64,000 bases of DNA from Halobacterium salinarum DSM 3754 (lineage in GTDB: Archaea; Halobacteriota; Halobacteria; Halobacteriales; Halobacteriaceae): assembly GCF_008124605.1 (NCBI RefSeq), contig NZ_VRYN01000001.1, forward strand, positions 62,001 through 126,000, given 5' to 3'. Below, in pieces: positions 14,498 to 23,869 of this stretch; within the stretch, counting starts at the first letter, position 1; every line of letters begins with the position of its first letter. The notes beneath the pieces were generated by a model. The model worked only from the letters and a program-made list of their open reading frames with translations, had not been told where the DNA came from and searched no databases. The translations under genes were made by a program, and so were the position numbers.

Positions 14498-16570
14498 TCA
14501 TTTTCGCGCCTGGCCGACTGCGTGTTCGACGCGGTCGGCGCTGAGCGCGTCGAGGGGCACGCGTTCACCGTCTGCGGCGTCGACGATGTCGCTGGTGAGC
14601 CCCCTGGCGTTGTCGCCGGCGTCGACGACGACGACGTGTGCGCCCCGCTCGGCGAGCGCAGATGCGGCCATTCGGGTCGCCGCCGTGGGGGTGTCGGTGG
14701 CGTTCGCCTGGCCGTCAGTCACAACGACGACGACGCTCGTGTCGGGGTCAGCGCGCGCGAGCACGTCGTCGGCGGCTCGCAGTCCCGCTGGCAGCGGCGT
14801 TCGGTCGCCAGTGGGGAGGTCTTTGAGGTGGCGGGCGGCCAGCGCCACGCTGTCCGTCGGTGGCACCAGTACGTCGGCGTCGTCGCCCGCGAACGCGACC
14901 ACGGCGATCTCGTCGCGGTGCTGGTAGGCGTCCCGGAGCAGGTCGAGCGCGACGCCTTTCGCGGCGCGCATCGGCCCCCGCATGGACGCGCTGGCGTCCA
15001 CCGCGAACACGACGAGCGCGGACGCCGACCCCGCGTTGATCGACTGCCTGAGGTCCCGCGATTCGACGGCGTCACTGCCGCGCGCGGCGGCCGCGCGGAC
15101 CGACGCAGCGGCGTCGACGTCGTCGGCGGGTGTCGCGCGCTCGGTTCGCACGCGCGCCCCCCGGGCGTCCGGGCTCGGAGTGGCGGACGCACGCCCGGAA
15201 TCGCCGGTGGCGCGCTCGGCGTCCGGCGCGTCGGCGTCCGGGGCCACGCCGGTGCCTGGTTCGACCGTGTCCCCGCGGGGCTGGCCGGGCACCAGCGGCG
15301 CGGCGTCTTCGGTGTCCTCGTCGTCGCCGCGCTCGCCGTCCATCGGGTCGTCGCCGGCCTCGGAGTCGGCGGGGGCCTGGCTGCCCTCGGACTGGCTGTC
15401 GTCCGGGCCTCCCGTCGGGGCCTCCGCCCCGTCGGTGTCACCGTCCGGTTCGGCGTCGGCTTCGCCGTCGTCGGTGGGTTCCGGGTCGTCGCCGCCCGCC
15501 TCGTCCGAGGTCTCGGCGTCGCCTGCCTCGTCGGACTGGTCGCCGTCGTCGTCGAAGTGGTCGTCAACGACGTCCTCGGGGTCGGGTGCGTCCTCGAAGG
15601 GGCGGGACTGCAGGCGGTGTGGGAGCGCGAACCCCGCGGCGCGTTCGATGTCGGCCTCGGTGACCGTCGGGCGGCCGTCGAGCGCCGCGAGCGTGCGGGC
15701 GGCGCGGGCGGTGGCCACGTCGGCGCGGTGGCCGTCGACGCCGGCGTCCCGGCAGAGTTCGGCGATCTCGCGGGCCAGCGACTCGGGGAGGTCGACGTCG
15801 GGCAGCAGGTCGCGGGCGGTCACCAGGCGGTCGCGGACGGCGGCGGTGTCGGCGGCGTAGTCGCCGTCGAAGCCCGCGAGCGCGCGGTCCATGATCTCGA
15901 CGCGGTCGGCGATCTCCTCGCTGCCCGCGACGGCGACGCGGAGCGCGAACCGGTCGCGGAACTGCGGGCGGAGGTCGCCCTCCTCGGGGTTCATCGTGCC
16001 GACGAGCGTGAACTCCGCGGGGTGGGTGACGCTGACGCCGTCGCGTTCGACGCGGTTGACGCCGCTGGCGGCGGCGTCGAGCAACACGTCCACGAGGTGG
16101 TCGTCGAGGAGGTTCACTTCGTCGACGTAGAGGATGCCCCGGTTGGCCGCGGCCAACAGCCCCGGGCTGAACTCGGCGTCGCCGGCGAGCGCGTCGGTCA
16201 CCGACAGCGAGCCGACGACGCGGTCGCGGGACGCGCCCAGGGGGAGTGTAACGAACGGGACCGGACGCGATTCGACCGGCGGGTCGGTGCGGTCCCGGCA
16301 GTCCGCGCACTGGCGGGAGGGGTCCTCGGGCGGACAGCCGTAGGGGCAGTCCGCGACGGCGCGCTGGTCGGGCAGCAGGTCGGCGAGCGCGCGGGCGGTG
16401 GTGGACTTCGCGGTGCCCTTCTCGCCGGTGACGAGCAGCCCGTCCAGGGACGCGTTCGCGGCGACGGCGAGCAGCCCCGTTTTGAGGTCGTCTTGGCCGA
16501 CGACGGCGGGGAACGGCGCGCCGGCACGCCGGTCGGGCGACAGCTTTTTGCTGCGTCCCAAATCAACCAT
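14498..16570 (-). CDS. Fused AAA+/VWA magnesium- or cobalt-chelatase subunit (ChlI-ChlD type)
   Basis: A 690-residue protein. Residues 20-340 are a ChlI/MoxR-type AAA+ ATPase with GEKGTAKST (Walker A), ILYVDEVNLL (Walker B) and GTMNPEEGDLRPQFRDRF (sensor). Residues 335-500 are a long Asp/Glu/Pro linker. The C-terminal VWA domain has the MIDAS motif VDASAS and VVVVTDGQAN. In Mg- and Co-chelatases the I/D (CobS/CobT) subunits drive the large H/CobN subunit. This gene is head-to-head with cobN across 34 bp, so it is the likely CobN motor. CxxC pairs in CPYGCPPEDPSRQCADC (residues 75-91) may bind zinc and are unusual in ChlI. Confidence 0.88.
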   Translation of the reverse strand: MVDLGRSKKLSPDRRAGAPFPAVVGQDDLKTGLLAVAANASLDGLLVTGEKGTAKSTTARALADLLPDQRAVADCPYGCPPEDPSRQCADCRDRTDPPVESRPVPFVTLPLGASRDRVVGSLSVTDALAGDAEFSPGLLAAANRGILYVDEVNLLDDHLVDVLLDAAASGVNRVERDGVSVTHPAEFTLVGTMNPEEGDLRPQFRDRFALRVAVAGSEEIADRVEIMDRALAGFDGDYAADTAAVRDRLVTARDLLPDVDLPESLAREIAELCRDAGVDGHRADVATARAARTLAALDGRPTVTEADIERAAGFALPHRLQSRPFEDAPDPEDVVDDHFDDDGDQSDEAGDAETSDEAGGDDPEPTDDGEADAEPDGDTDGAEAPTGGPDDSQSEGSQAPADSEAGDDPMDGERGDDEDTEDAAPLVPGQPRGDTVEPGTGVAPDADAPDAERATGDSGRASATPSPDARGARVRTERATPADDVDAAASVRAAAARGSDAVESRDLRQSINAGSASALVVFAVDASASMRGPMRAAKGVALDLLRDAYQHRDEIAVVAFAGDDADVLVPPTDSVALAARHLKDLPTGDRTPLPAGLRAADDVLARADPDTSVVVVVTDGQANATDTPTAATRMAASALAERGAHVVVVDAGDNARGLTSDIVDAADGERVPLDALSADRVEHAVGQARK

Positions 16571-16575
16571 AGTTG
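16564..16575 (+). promoter_or_regulatory. Shared cob-regulon element between chelatase gene and cobN (CAACCATAGTTG)
   Basis: CAACCATAGTTG is an inverted repeat (CAAC-N4-GTTG) that ends 29 nt before the cobN GTG, exactly the spacing seen at cbiT. On the other strand it covers the start codon of the chelatase gene (CAT 16568-16570). It is followed by TAATAC (16576-16581), a reasonable TATA box for a leaderless cobN transcript. Confidence 0.6.
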
Positions 16576-16580
16576 TAATA

Positions 16581-16593
16581 CTCCAATGGAGGT
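16581..16593 (+). promoter_or_regulatory. Shine-Dalgarno of cobN, inside a small hairpin
   Basis: GGAGGT (16588-16593) matches the anti-Shine-Dalgarno core and lies 11 nt before the GTG start at 16605. That supports this start for cobN. CTCC (16581-16584) can pair with GGAG (16588-16591) across a 3-nt loop, which would mask the ribosome site if the leader is transcribed. Confidence 0.45.
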
Positions 16594-16604
16594 TTAACAG
16601 CGTT

Positions 16605-19600
16605 GTGACTGTACTTGCACTCTACACCGCGACCGAGAACGAGCTCGGCGCTGTCCAGGCGGCCGCCGGCCGCGTCGACGTGGATCTCGTCGCGCGCTCG
16701 GAGAGCGACCTCGACGACGAGACCGCCGTCGAGGCGTTCCTGGACACCGCCGCGGACGCCGACGCAGCCGTGTTCTGGCTGCACGGCGCCGAGGACAGCA
16801 TGCCGGGGTACGACCGCGCGACCGCCCGGCTGGCCGACGCCGGCGTCCCGCTGGTGGTGAAATCCACCGGCGACGCCTACGCCGTCGAGGACACCACCGT
16901 CGCCGCCGAGGACCGCGACACCGTCTACGAATACCTCGACCGTGGGGGGTCGGCGAACGTCGCCAACTGCCTGCGGTTCCTCGGTGACCGCTACTCGGGG
17001 ACGGAGTTCGCGTACGACGACCCCGTTGCGCTCCCGACGGAGGGCGTCTATCACCCCGACCACCCCGGCATCGACTACGACGGCCTGCGTGCGACCTTCG
17101 ACCCCGACGCCCCGACGGTGGCGGTGTGGTTCTACGAGTCCCACTGGACCCACGAGAACACCCGCTACGTCGACGGCGTCGTGCACGCCCTGGAGTCCCA
17201 GGGTGCGAACGCGCTCCCGGTGTTCTGCAACCCGGCGACCGACACCGACGAGCAGGAAGACGCCGAGTGGGTCACCGATCAGTGGCTGCTTGCCGACGGC
17301 GAGCCGGTCGTCGACGCCGTCGTGTCCTCGTTCATGTTCTCGCTGTCGATGGACGAGCGCGGCCGGTCGGCAAGCGACGAGGGCGACGCCGCCGAGGACG
17401 TGTTCCTCGACCGCCTCGGGGTGCCAGTCCTCCAGACGGTCACGACGATGCGCTCGCGGTCCCGGTACGAGTCGGCGGACACCGGCGTGATGGGCTTCGA
17501 ACTCGCGCTCTCGGTCGCACTGCCCGAGTTCGACGGCAACGTCATCACCCACCCCATCTCGGGCAAGGAGCGCACCGACGACGACGCCGGCATCGGCACC
17601 GCGCCGAAACAACACTTCCCCATCGCGGACCGCGTCGAGCACGCCGCCAGCCTCGCCGTGAACTGGGCGCGGCTGCGCCACCTCGACAACGACGAGAAAC
17701 GGGTCGCCGTCGTCCTCCACAACTACCCGCCCAGCGACGACGGCATCGGGACGGCGTTCGGCCTGGACACCCCCGAGAGCACGGTCAACCTGCTGGACGA
17801 GCTGGACGCACGCGGGTACAGCCTCGGTGGGAAGACGCCGCCCGAGGGCCAGGCGCTGATCGAGCAGCTGACCAGCCAGCTCACCCTCGACGACCGCTGG
17901 GTCGCCCCCGAGGACGTCCGCGAGCGCAGCGTCGACGTGGTGTCGACCGACGAGTACGCGGCGTGGTGGGCCGACACCGACCCCGAGTTCCGGGCGAACG
18001 TCGTCGCGGAGTGGGGGGAGCCGCCCGAGCGGCCGTTCGCGATCCCGGGCGTCGAGTACGGCAACGTGCTCGTGACCGTCCAGCCGCCCCGCGGCTTCGG
18101 CATGGACCCGGAGAAAGTCTACCACGACAGCGACCTCCAGCCGCCCCACGACTACTACGCGTTCTACGCGTGGCTCCGCGAGGAGTTCGGCGCGGACGCC
18201 GTCGTGCATCTCGGCACGCACGGCAGCCTGGAGTGGCTGCCCGGGAAAACCGTCGGCCTCGACGCCGAGAGCGCGCCCGACGCGCTGCTGGGGGATCTGC
18301 CGAACGTCTACCCCTACATCGTCAACAACCCCGGGGAGGGCACGCAGGCCAAGCGCCGGTCGTACGCCGCGGTCGTCGACTACCTCACGCCCGTGATGAG
18401 CAACGCCGGCACCTACGACGAGCTCGCCGAGTTGGAGGAGCTGGCGTCGCGCTACCGGGAGGCCGGCACCGGAGCCGGCGCGGACGCCGAGTCCCACATC
18501 GCGGACCGCATCCGCGAGCAGGTGGCCGACCTCGATCTCGCCGTCGAACTCGGCATCGAGGGCGAGATCTCCGAGAAAGCCGACGTTCGCGGCCCCGACG
18601 CGGCCGGCAGCTCGCTCGCGGAGGGCGCCGTGGACGGCGACACCGTGGGCATCGAGGCGCTGGTCGAGCGCGTCCACGAGTACGTCACGGACGTGAAGAC
18701 GACCCAGATCCGGCTGGGCCTGCACACGATGGGCGAGCCACCCGCGGACGACCGCCTGGTGGAGTATCTCGTGGCGCTCACGCGCCTGGAGAACCCGGGC
18801 GCGCCGTCGCTGCGGGAGTCCGTCGCGGGCGTGCTCGGCGTCGACTACGAGACGATGCTCGACTCCCCGGGCGAGTACAGCGAGGCCCTGGGGATGACGT
18901 ACGCCGAGGCCGCCGACGAGGTGTACGAGACGAGCGTCGACCTCGTGGAGACGCTCGCCGCCGAGGGGTTCGACGTGCCGGCGTCGAACGTCGCGGCCGG
19001 CCCCGACGACGAGGTGAACATGAACCTCCTCGTGGTCGACATCGACACCATCGGTGACGCCCGCGCGAAGTCGGGCGCACACGACGACCTGCGTGCGGTG
19101 TTGGCGTTCATCTGCGAGGAGGCCGCCCCGCGCGTGTTCGGGGCGGAATCGGAGATCCCGCAGACGGCCGACGCCCTCGACGGCGAGTACGTCGAACCCG
19201 GCGGGAGCGGCGCGCCCACCCGGGGCGGCGTCGATCTGCTGCCGACGGGCCGGAACTTCTACACCCTCGACCCGCGGAAGGTCCCCGCCAGAACGGCGTG
19301 GGACGTGGGCAAGGAGGTCGCCGACGGCGTCGCCCAGCGCCACCAGGAAGACGAGGGCGAATACCCCGAGGAGGTCGGCGTGGTCGCGTGGGGGACCCCG
19401 ACGGTCCGCACGCGCGGGGAGACCATCGCGCAAGTACTCGGCCTGATGGGCGTCCGGCCGGTCTGGACGGACGCCGGCCGGGTCGACGACGTGGAGCCGA
19501 TCCCCCTTGGGGACCTCGGCCGCCCGCGGATCGACGTGACCACCCGGGTGTCGGGGCTGTTCCGGGACGCGTTCCCGCAGGCCGCCGGCGTCGTCCACGA

Positions 19601-20504
19601 CGCCGTGGACGCCGTCGTCGACCTCGACGAGCCACACGACATGAACTACGTCAAAAAGCACGTCGAGGCGGAGGCGGCCGAACTCGAAGCCGAGGGCGTC
19701 GAGAACCCCGAACAGGCCGCGAAGCGCCGCGTGTTCACCACGCGGCCGGGCGGCTACGGCGCGGGGACGAACAAGGCCGTCGACGAGGGCGAGTGGGACG
19801 ACCGCTCGGACCTCGCCGACGTCTACGTCCAGTGGGGCGGCTACGCGATGGGGTCGCGGGGCCGCGTCAGCGAGGCCCACGACGCCTTCGAGCGCCGCCT
19901 CGGGAACGTCGACGCGACGGTGAAAATCGAGGACACGATGGAGCAAGACGAGTTCGACTCCTCGGACTGGTACGCGTTCCACGGCGGGTTCATCACCGCC
20001 GTCGCCGAGGAGAGCGGCGCGGAGCCGGCCTCGTACGTGGGGGACTCAAGCGACCCGGACAACGTCGACGTCTACACCAACGAGGAGAAAGTGCGCAAGG
20101 CGATGCGCGCCCGCGTGCTCAACCCCGAGTGGCTGGACTCCATGGAGGACCACGGCTACAAGGGTGCCGGCGACCTCTCCTCGACGGTCGACGTGACGCT
20201 CGGCTGGGACGCGACGACGGGCGTCGTTTCGGACACGCTCTGGGCGGACGTGGCCGAGAAGTACGCCTTCGACGAGGACCGCCAGGAGTGGCTGCGGGAC
20301 GTGAACCCGTGGGCGCTGTCCTCGATCACGGACACGCTGCTTGAGGCGATCGAGCGCGACCTCTGGGGGGCCGACGACGAGACCGCCGAGCGCCTGCGTG
20401 ACCTCCACCTGCAGGTATCGGGCGACCTGGAGGCGCGCGCGTCGGGCGAGCACGACACGCCAGCCGACGGCGACGAACGCGAGACACCACTACATGACGA
20501 CTGA
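16605..20504 (+). CDS. cobN: CobN, large cobaltochelatase subunit
   Basis: A 1299-residue protein of the CobN/BchH family, the right length for the porphyrin-binding chelatase subunit. Family signatures: FWLHGAEDSMPGYD near the N-terminus, YESHWTHENTRYVDG, GNVLVTVQPPRGFGMDPEKVYHDSDLQPPH, VHLGTHGSLEWLPGKTVGL and a long C-terminal half with HMNYVKKHVEAEAAE-like segments. In aerobic cobalamin synthesis CobN inserts cobalt into hydrogenobyrinate diamide; here it coexists with the early chelatase CbiX. The start is GTG 16605 with GGAGGT upstream. It overlaps cbiC by 11 nt. Confidence 0.92.
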   Translation: MTVLALYTATENELGAVQAAAGRVDVDLVARSESDLDDETAVEAFLDTAADADAAVFWLHGAEDSMPGYDRATARLADAGVPLVVKSTGDAYAVEDTTVAAEDRDTVYEYLDRGGSANVANCLRFLGDRYSGTEFAYDDPVALPTEGVYHPDHPGIDYDGLRATFDPDAPTVAVWFYESHWTHENTRYVDGVVHALESQGANALPVFCNPATDTDEQEDAEWVTDQWLLADGEPVVDAVVSSFMFSLSMDERGRSASDEGDAAEDVFLDRLGVPVLQTVTTMRSRSRYESADTGVMGFELALSVALPEFDGNVITHPISGKERTDDDAGIGTAPKQHFPIADRVEHAASLAVNWARLRHLDNDEKRVAVVLHNYPPSDDGIGTAFGLDTPESTVNLLDELDARGYSLGGKTPPEGQALIEQLTSQLTLDDRWVAPEDVRERSVDVVSTDEYAAWWADTDPEFRANVVAEWGEPPERPFAIPGVEYGNVLVTVQPPRGFGMDPEKVYHDSDLQPPHDYYAFYAWLREEFGADAVVHLGTHGSLEWLPGKTVGLDAESAPDALLGDLPNVYPYIVNNPGEGTQAKRRSYAAVVDYLTPVMSNAGTYDELAELEELASRYREAGTGAGADAESHIADRIREQVADLDLAVELGIEGEISEKADVRGPDAAGSSLAEGAVDGDTVGIEALVERVHEYVTDVKTTQIRLGLHTMGEPPADDRLVEYLVALTRLENPGAPSLRESVAGVLGVDYETMLDSPGEYSEALGMTYAEAADEVYETSVDLVETLAAEGFDVPASNVAAGPDDEVNMNLLVVDIDTIGDARAKSGAHDDLRAVLAFICEEAAPRVFGAESEIPQTADALDGEYVEPGGSGAPTRGGVDLLPTGRNFYTLDPRKVPARTAWDVGKEVADGVAQRHQEDEGEYPEEVGVVAWGTPTVRTRGETIAQVLGLMGVRPVWTDAGRVDDVEPIPLGDLGRPRIDVTTRVSGLFRDAFPQAAGVVHDAVDAVVDLDEPHDMNYVKKHVEAEAAELEAEGVENPEQAAKRRVFTTRPGGYGAGTNKAVDEGEWDDRSDLADVYVQWGGYAMGSRGRVSEAHDAFERRLGNVDATVKIEDTMEQDEFDSSDWYAFHGGFITAVAEESGAEPASYVGDSSDPDNVDVYTNEEKVRKAMRARVLNPEWLDSMEDHGYKGAGDLSSTVDVTLGWDATTGVVSDTLWADVAEKYAFDEDRQEWLRDVNPWALSSITDTLLEAIERDLWGADDETAERLRDLHLQVSGDLEARASGEHDTPADGDERETPLHDD

Positions 20505-21207
20505 CACCACACCGGACGGCGACGACGAACAGGACTTCGAGTCGTACGCGGACCTCGGCGCGACCACGGAGAAGGCCTTAGACATCGCGGAGACGAGCAT
20601 GGATCGGGTGCGCGAGCTGGTGCCCGACGAGACGCTCGCCGACCGCCTCCGCCAGAAGTCCGTGCACGCGACCGGCGACCCCGAGTTCCAGCACCTGCTG
20701 CGGTTCAACGGCGGCGAGCCGGTGCGAGCGGGCGCGCGCGCCGTGCTCGACGAGGCACCCATCGTCACCGACATCACGATGGTGAAAGCGGGCGTGACCG
20801 GGCGGGGCCACGACTGCGAGGTGCGCAAAGCCATCGGGAACGGCGCCGAGCTGGCGGCCGAGACCGGGATGACGCGGACGGCGGCGTCGGTGCTCGAACT
20901 CGACAAGCAGGGCGTCTACGACGGCGCGATCGCGGTCGTCGGGAACGCGCCGACGGCGGCGCTGGCGCTGGCGGACTGCATCGCGGACGGCACCCGGCCG
21001 GCCGTCGCCGTCGCCACGCCCGTCGGGTTCGTGAAGGCCGCCGAGAGCCGAACGCGGCTCCGCGAGGTCGCCGCCGAGTACGGCGTGCCCGCGGTCACGA
21101 ACGTCGGGCGCCGCGGCGGCAGCGGGCTCGCGGCGGGACTGACGAACGAGCTGGTGCACGTCGCCAGCGACGTTCGGGACGGCGACGTCTCGCTGACGGA
21201 GTCATGA
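20494..21207 (+). CDS. cbiC: CbiC, cobalt-precorrin-8 methylmutase
   Basis: A 237-residue protein with the CbiC/CobH pattern: VHATGDPEFQHLLRFNGG (family 'ihatgd.e.a..v'), PIVTDITMVKAGV, AIVGNAPTAALAL and PVGFVKAAESRTRL. The His of VHATGD is the known catalytic acid that moves the C11 methyl group to C12. A 25-residue acidic leader precedes the fold. The gene begins inside the end of cobN and its stop overlaps cbiE (ATGA), so all three are one unit. Confidence 0.93.
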   Translation: MTTDTTPDGDDEQDFESYADLGATTEKALDIAETSMDRVRELVPDETLADRLRQKSVHATGDPEFQHLLRFNGGEPVRAGARAVLDEAPIVTDITMVKAGVTGRGHDCEVRKAIGNGAELAAETGMTRTAASVLELDKQGVYDGAIAVVGNAPTAALALADCIADGTRPAVAVATPVGFVKAAESRTRLREVAAEYGVPAVTNVGRRGGSGLAAGLTNELVHVASDVRDGDVSLTES

Positions 21208-21956
21208 GCGAGGAGTACGACCTCGATTCGGGGCCGGATCCGGCGTCGTTCGCCGCCCAGACCCCGGAGCCGGCGGCCGGCGACCACGCCGTGCACGCGG
21301 TCGGCATCGGCCCCGGGAACCCCGCGTTCCTGACGGCGCGCGGCGAGCGCGCGATCCGGGACGCCGAGGTGATCGTGGGCTTCGAGACGGTCGTGGAGTT
21401 CGTCGCCGATCTGACCGACGCCGACCTGTTGACGTGTGGGTATCGCGACGAGCAGGCCGCGCTGTCGGCGTTCGGCGAGCGCGTGGCCGACGGCGCACGC
21501 GGGACGGCGGTGTTGATGGGTGACCCGAACCACTCGGGCTACCAGTTCCTGGGGAAAGTCGAGCGCGCGGTGGGCGAGCCCGTGCGGGTGGTGCCGGGCA
21601 TCTCCTCGCTGCAGGTGGCGGCCAGCCGGGCGCGCACCCCCATGGAGGACACCACGTTCGTGACCCTGCATAAGAGCGGCGACGTGAGCGACGGGGTGGC
21701 GCGGCTGCGGGACGCCGTGGGCGACCGCCACCTGCTGGTGTTGCCGCGGCCGTTCGACCTGATGCCGGGGGACATCGCCGCCGACCTCCTGGAGGCGGCG
21801 GACGCGGCCCCGGATCTGGACGCCCTCGTGTTGGAGCGGCTCACCCACGACGACGAGTCGATCACGCGAACCACGCTGGGGGAGCTGGCCGCCCACGCGG
21901 GCGAGGAGACGCCGTTCTCGGATCTGTCCGTGCTGGCCGTCCGGCGGTCGGCTTAA
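21204..21956 (+). CDS. cbiE: CbiE, cobalt-precorrin-7 C5-methyltransferase
   Basis: A 250-residue class III SAM methyltransferase: AVGIGPGNPAFLTARGERAIRDAEVIVGF, MGDPNHSGYQFLGKV (the CbiE form 'sGDPg.s') and VVPGISSLQVAASRARTPMEDTTFVTLHKSGD. The partner CbiT is separate (first gene of the other operon), as usual in archaea, instead of fused as in CobL. It adds the methyl group at C5. The gene's stop overlaps the convergent CbiX-like gene's stop by 4 nt. Confidence 0.92.
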   Translation: MSEEYDLDSGPDPASFAAQTPEPAAGDHAVHAVGIGPGNPAFLTARGERAIRDAEVIVGFETVVEFVADLTDADLLTCGYRDEQAALSAFGERVADGARGTAVLMGDPNHSGYQFLGKVERAVGEPVRVVPGISSLQVAASRARTPMEDTTFVTLHKSGDVSDGVARLRDAVGDRHLLVLPRPFDLMPGDIAADLLEAADAAPDLDALVLERLTHDDESITRTTLGELAAHAGEETPFSDLSVLAVRRSA

Positions 21957-22723
21957 GCGCCGTCGCCGTCGGTGGCGAACGCCGGCGCGGTGGCCGTGAG
22001 CGTGGTCGCGGCGGTGGTGTCGCGGTCGGCGAGCACGCGCTGCTGGGCCAGCGTGGCTTCGACGGCGTCCGTGAGCCGTGGGTGCGCGCCCAGCGGGTCG
22101 GCGTACGCGATGCCGCCGCGGGCCAGGTCCAGCCGGTCGGGGATGTCGCGGTCGGTGGCCGCGCCGGCGGCGACGAACACCGGGACGACGACGGCGTCGT
22201 CGGTGCTGAGGTTGTATCGGAGGCATTCGACGGCGGGGTTCTGGACGAGGTGGCTGGTGGCGACATCGTCGTACGTCCCGCGCTCGCGGAGCCTGGCGGC
22301 GTGGTATTCGGCGACCTGGCGGTGGTAGGGCAGCGAACTCGCGCCCAGCGTGACGAGGCCGATCGCAGACGGGGCGTCGGCGGCGGCGTCGGTGGCGCGG
22401 TCGTGGATCACGTCCGTGACCGCGCCGCTTCGCCCGATGGGCTCGCAGTACTGCACGGTCGCGTCGGTGAGCGCCTGGAGGGCGGCGGGCACGCCGACCG
22501 TGGTTTCGCGGGTGTGGGCGGTGGTCATCGGAACGGCGAACACGCGGTCGGCGTCGATGGCCGTGAGCCGGCCGCGCAGATCACGCCGGGGCTCGTGGTC
22601 GTAGTGGCGGGCGTGGACGGCGTCCGCGACGGCGCGCCCGCGGAGGCGCTGGGCGTGGGTCGCGAGTGTTTCACGGGCGTGGGGCGTGTCGCGGCCGAGC
22701 AAGAGGAGCGCGTCGCGTGTCAT
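21953..22723 (-). CDS. CbiX-like protein, second copy with degenerate active site
   Basis: A 256-residue two-domain protein. The C-terminal half keeps the CbiX pattern (GGIAYADPLGAHPRLTDAVEATLA, cf. 'PLG.hP.l.d'). The N-terminal half begins LLLLGRDTPHARETL, where CbiX has GHGSR, so the first catalytic His is displaced or lost. The second His region survives (VPMTTAHTRETTVGVP). It may chelate poorly or act in cobalt or tetrapyrrole delivery. It has its own promoter with the shared element CAACCACAGTTG 28 nt upstream. That ties it to the cobalamin regulon although it faces away from the other genes. Confidence 0.75.
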   Translation of the reverse strand: MTRDALLLLGRDTPHARETLATHAQRLRGRAVADAVHARHYDHEPRRDLRGRLTAIDADRVFAVPMTTAHTRETTVGVPAALQALTDATVQYCEPIGRSGAVTDVIHDRATDAAADAPSAIGLVTLGASSLPYHRQVAEYHAARLRERGTYDDVATSHLVQNPAVECLRYNLSTDDAVVVPVFVAAGAATDRDIPDRLDLARGGIAYADPLGAHPRLTDAVEATLAQQRVLADRDTTAATTLTATAPAFATDGDGA

Positions 22724-22751
22724 GGGTGAAGCAAGCTGGGTTGTCCGAACC

Positions 22752-22763
22752 CAACTGTGGTTG
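22752..22763 (-). promoter_or_regulatory. Shared cob-regulon element before the second cbiX-like gene (CAACCACAGTTG)
   Basis: On the minus strand CAACCACAGTTG ends 28 nt before the ATG at 22723, matching the spacing at cbiT and cobN (29 nt). The plus-strand reading is CAACTGTGGTTG, also CAAC-N4-GTTG. It lies 104 nt before cobT on the other side, so it may or may not serve that operon. cobT has its own candidate core: TTAAAG (22838-22843) and an AGTGT-CTCC-ACACT repeat (22844-22857). Confidence 0.55.
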
Positions 22764-22867
22764 CATACGGCGTCGTGCCATCGACGCTAATAGCTTGCGC
22801 TGGCTCCCCGGCGGCGACCGGGTGATCGACCACCGAATTAAAGAGTGTCTCCACACTGAAACGACGT

Positions 22868-23869
22868 ATGTCCGGAACACCAGACACGCTGTTCGCACTC
22901 GCCGCGGGCGCAACCCGAACGGCAGCCATCGAGGGGATCAGTGCCGCCGGCGCGGATCCCGCGCTGATGGCACACACGCCGAGCGCGGACGCCGAACTGC
23001 TGACGTACGGCCACACGGTCCGTGCGCCCGTGGTGCCGGTCAGCCCGTCGGGGTGTCCGACGCCCGCGGTCATCACGCGAGCGGTCCGGGAGCTGGTCGG
23101 CTTCGAGTCGCTTGTCATCGACGCCGGGCTCGCCGAGCCGACGGGCGCACCCACGGTGACCACGGGCATCAGCCCGGGCGCGGACATCCGCGATGAAACC
23201 CCCGTTCCGGACGCCGAAGCGGCGTACAGTGCGGCCTACGAGTTCGGCCACGGCCTCCACACTGACGAGCTCGTGATCGCCGAAACCATTCCGGGCGGCA
23301 CCACGACGGCGATGGGAGTGTTGGCGGCGCTGGGCGAGCCCCGGATCGTGTCCTCGTCGCTGCCGAACAACCCCGTGGCGCTCAAAGAGCGGGTCGTCGA
23401 CGACGCGCTCGCGGCAAGCGGCCTCGAACAGGGCGACCTCGCGGGCGAGCCCGTCGCGGCAGTCCGGCAGATGGGTGATCCGGTGTTGGCCGTGGTTGCC
23501 GGGCTGGCGGCGGGCGCGCTCGACGCCGGGATCGACGTGACGCTTGCCGGCGGCACCCAGCTCGCGACCGCCGGCGCGCTCGTCCGCCACGACGGCGTGA
23601 CCGAGCCGATGACGCTCGCCACCACGTCGTTCGTGGCCGGCGACGATTCGGCGGGGATCGACGCCCTGGCGGCCGACCAGGACCTCGCCGTGACCGTCAC
23701 CGACCCCGCCTTCGAGGCGCGGGAGTCCCACCCCGCGATGGCCGCCTACCTCGACGGCGAAGCCAAGGAGGGCGTCGGGATGGGGGGCGCGCTCGCGCTC
23801 GCCGCGGAGGCCGGGATCGGAATGGACTCGGTGCGCAACGCCATCATCTCAGTGTATGACAGAGTCTGA
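22868..23869 (+). CDS. cobT: CobT-like nicotinate-nucleotide:dimethylbenzimidazole phosphoribosyltransferase (UPF0284 type)
   Basis: A 333-residue protein of the archaeal CobT/UPF0284 family: [75 protein letters not shown] and [18 protein letters not shown]. By family it activates the lower base as an alpha-ribotide for nucleotide-loop assembly. The base actually used in this organism cannot be told from sequence. It is first in a ten-gene operon for the late pathway. Its stop lies 14 nt inside cbiA. Confidence 0.85.

Noticed and set aside
16563-19982. 1139-codon open frame opposite cobN
   Set aside because: Shadow of cobN in a GC-rich genome; no recognisable domain or promoter, and cobN is certain.
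22838-22867. Shared cob element directly before cobT
   Set aside because: Only a TTAAAG box and an AGTGT/ACACT repeat are present; the nearby CAAC-N4-GTTG lies 104 nt away and fits the opposite gene's spacing.
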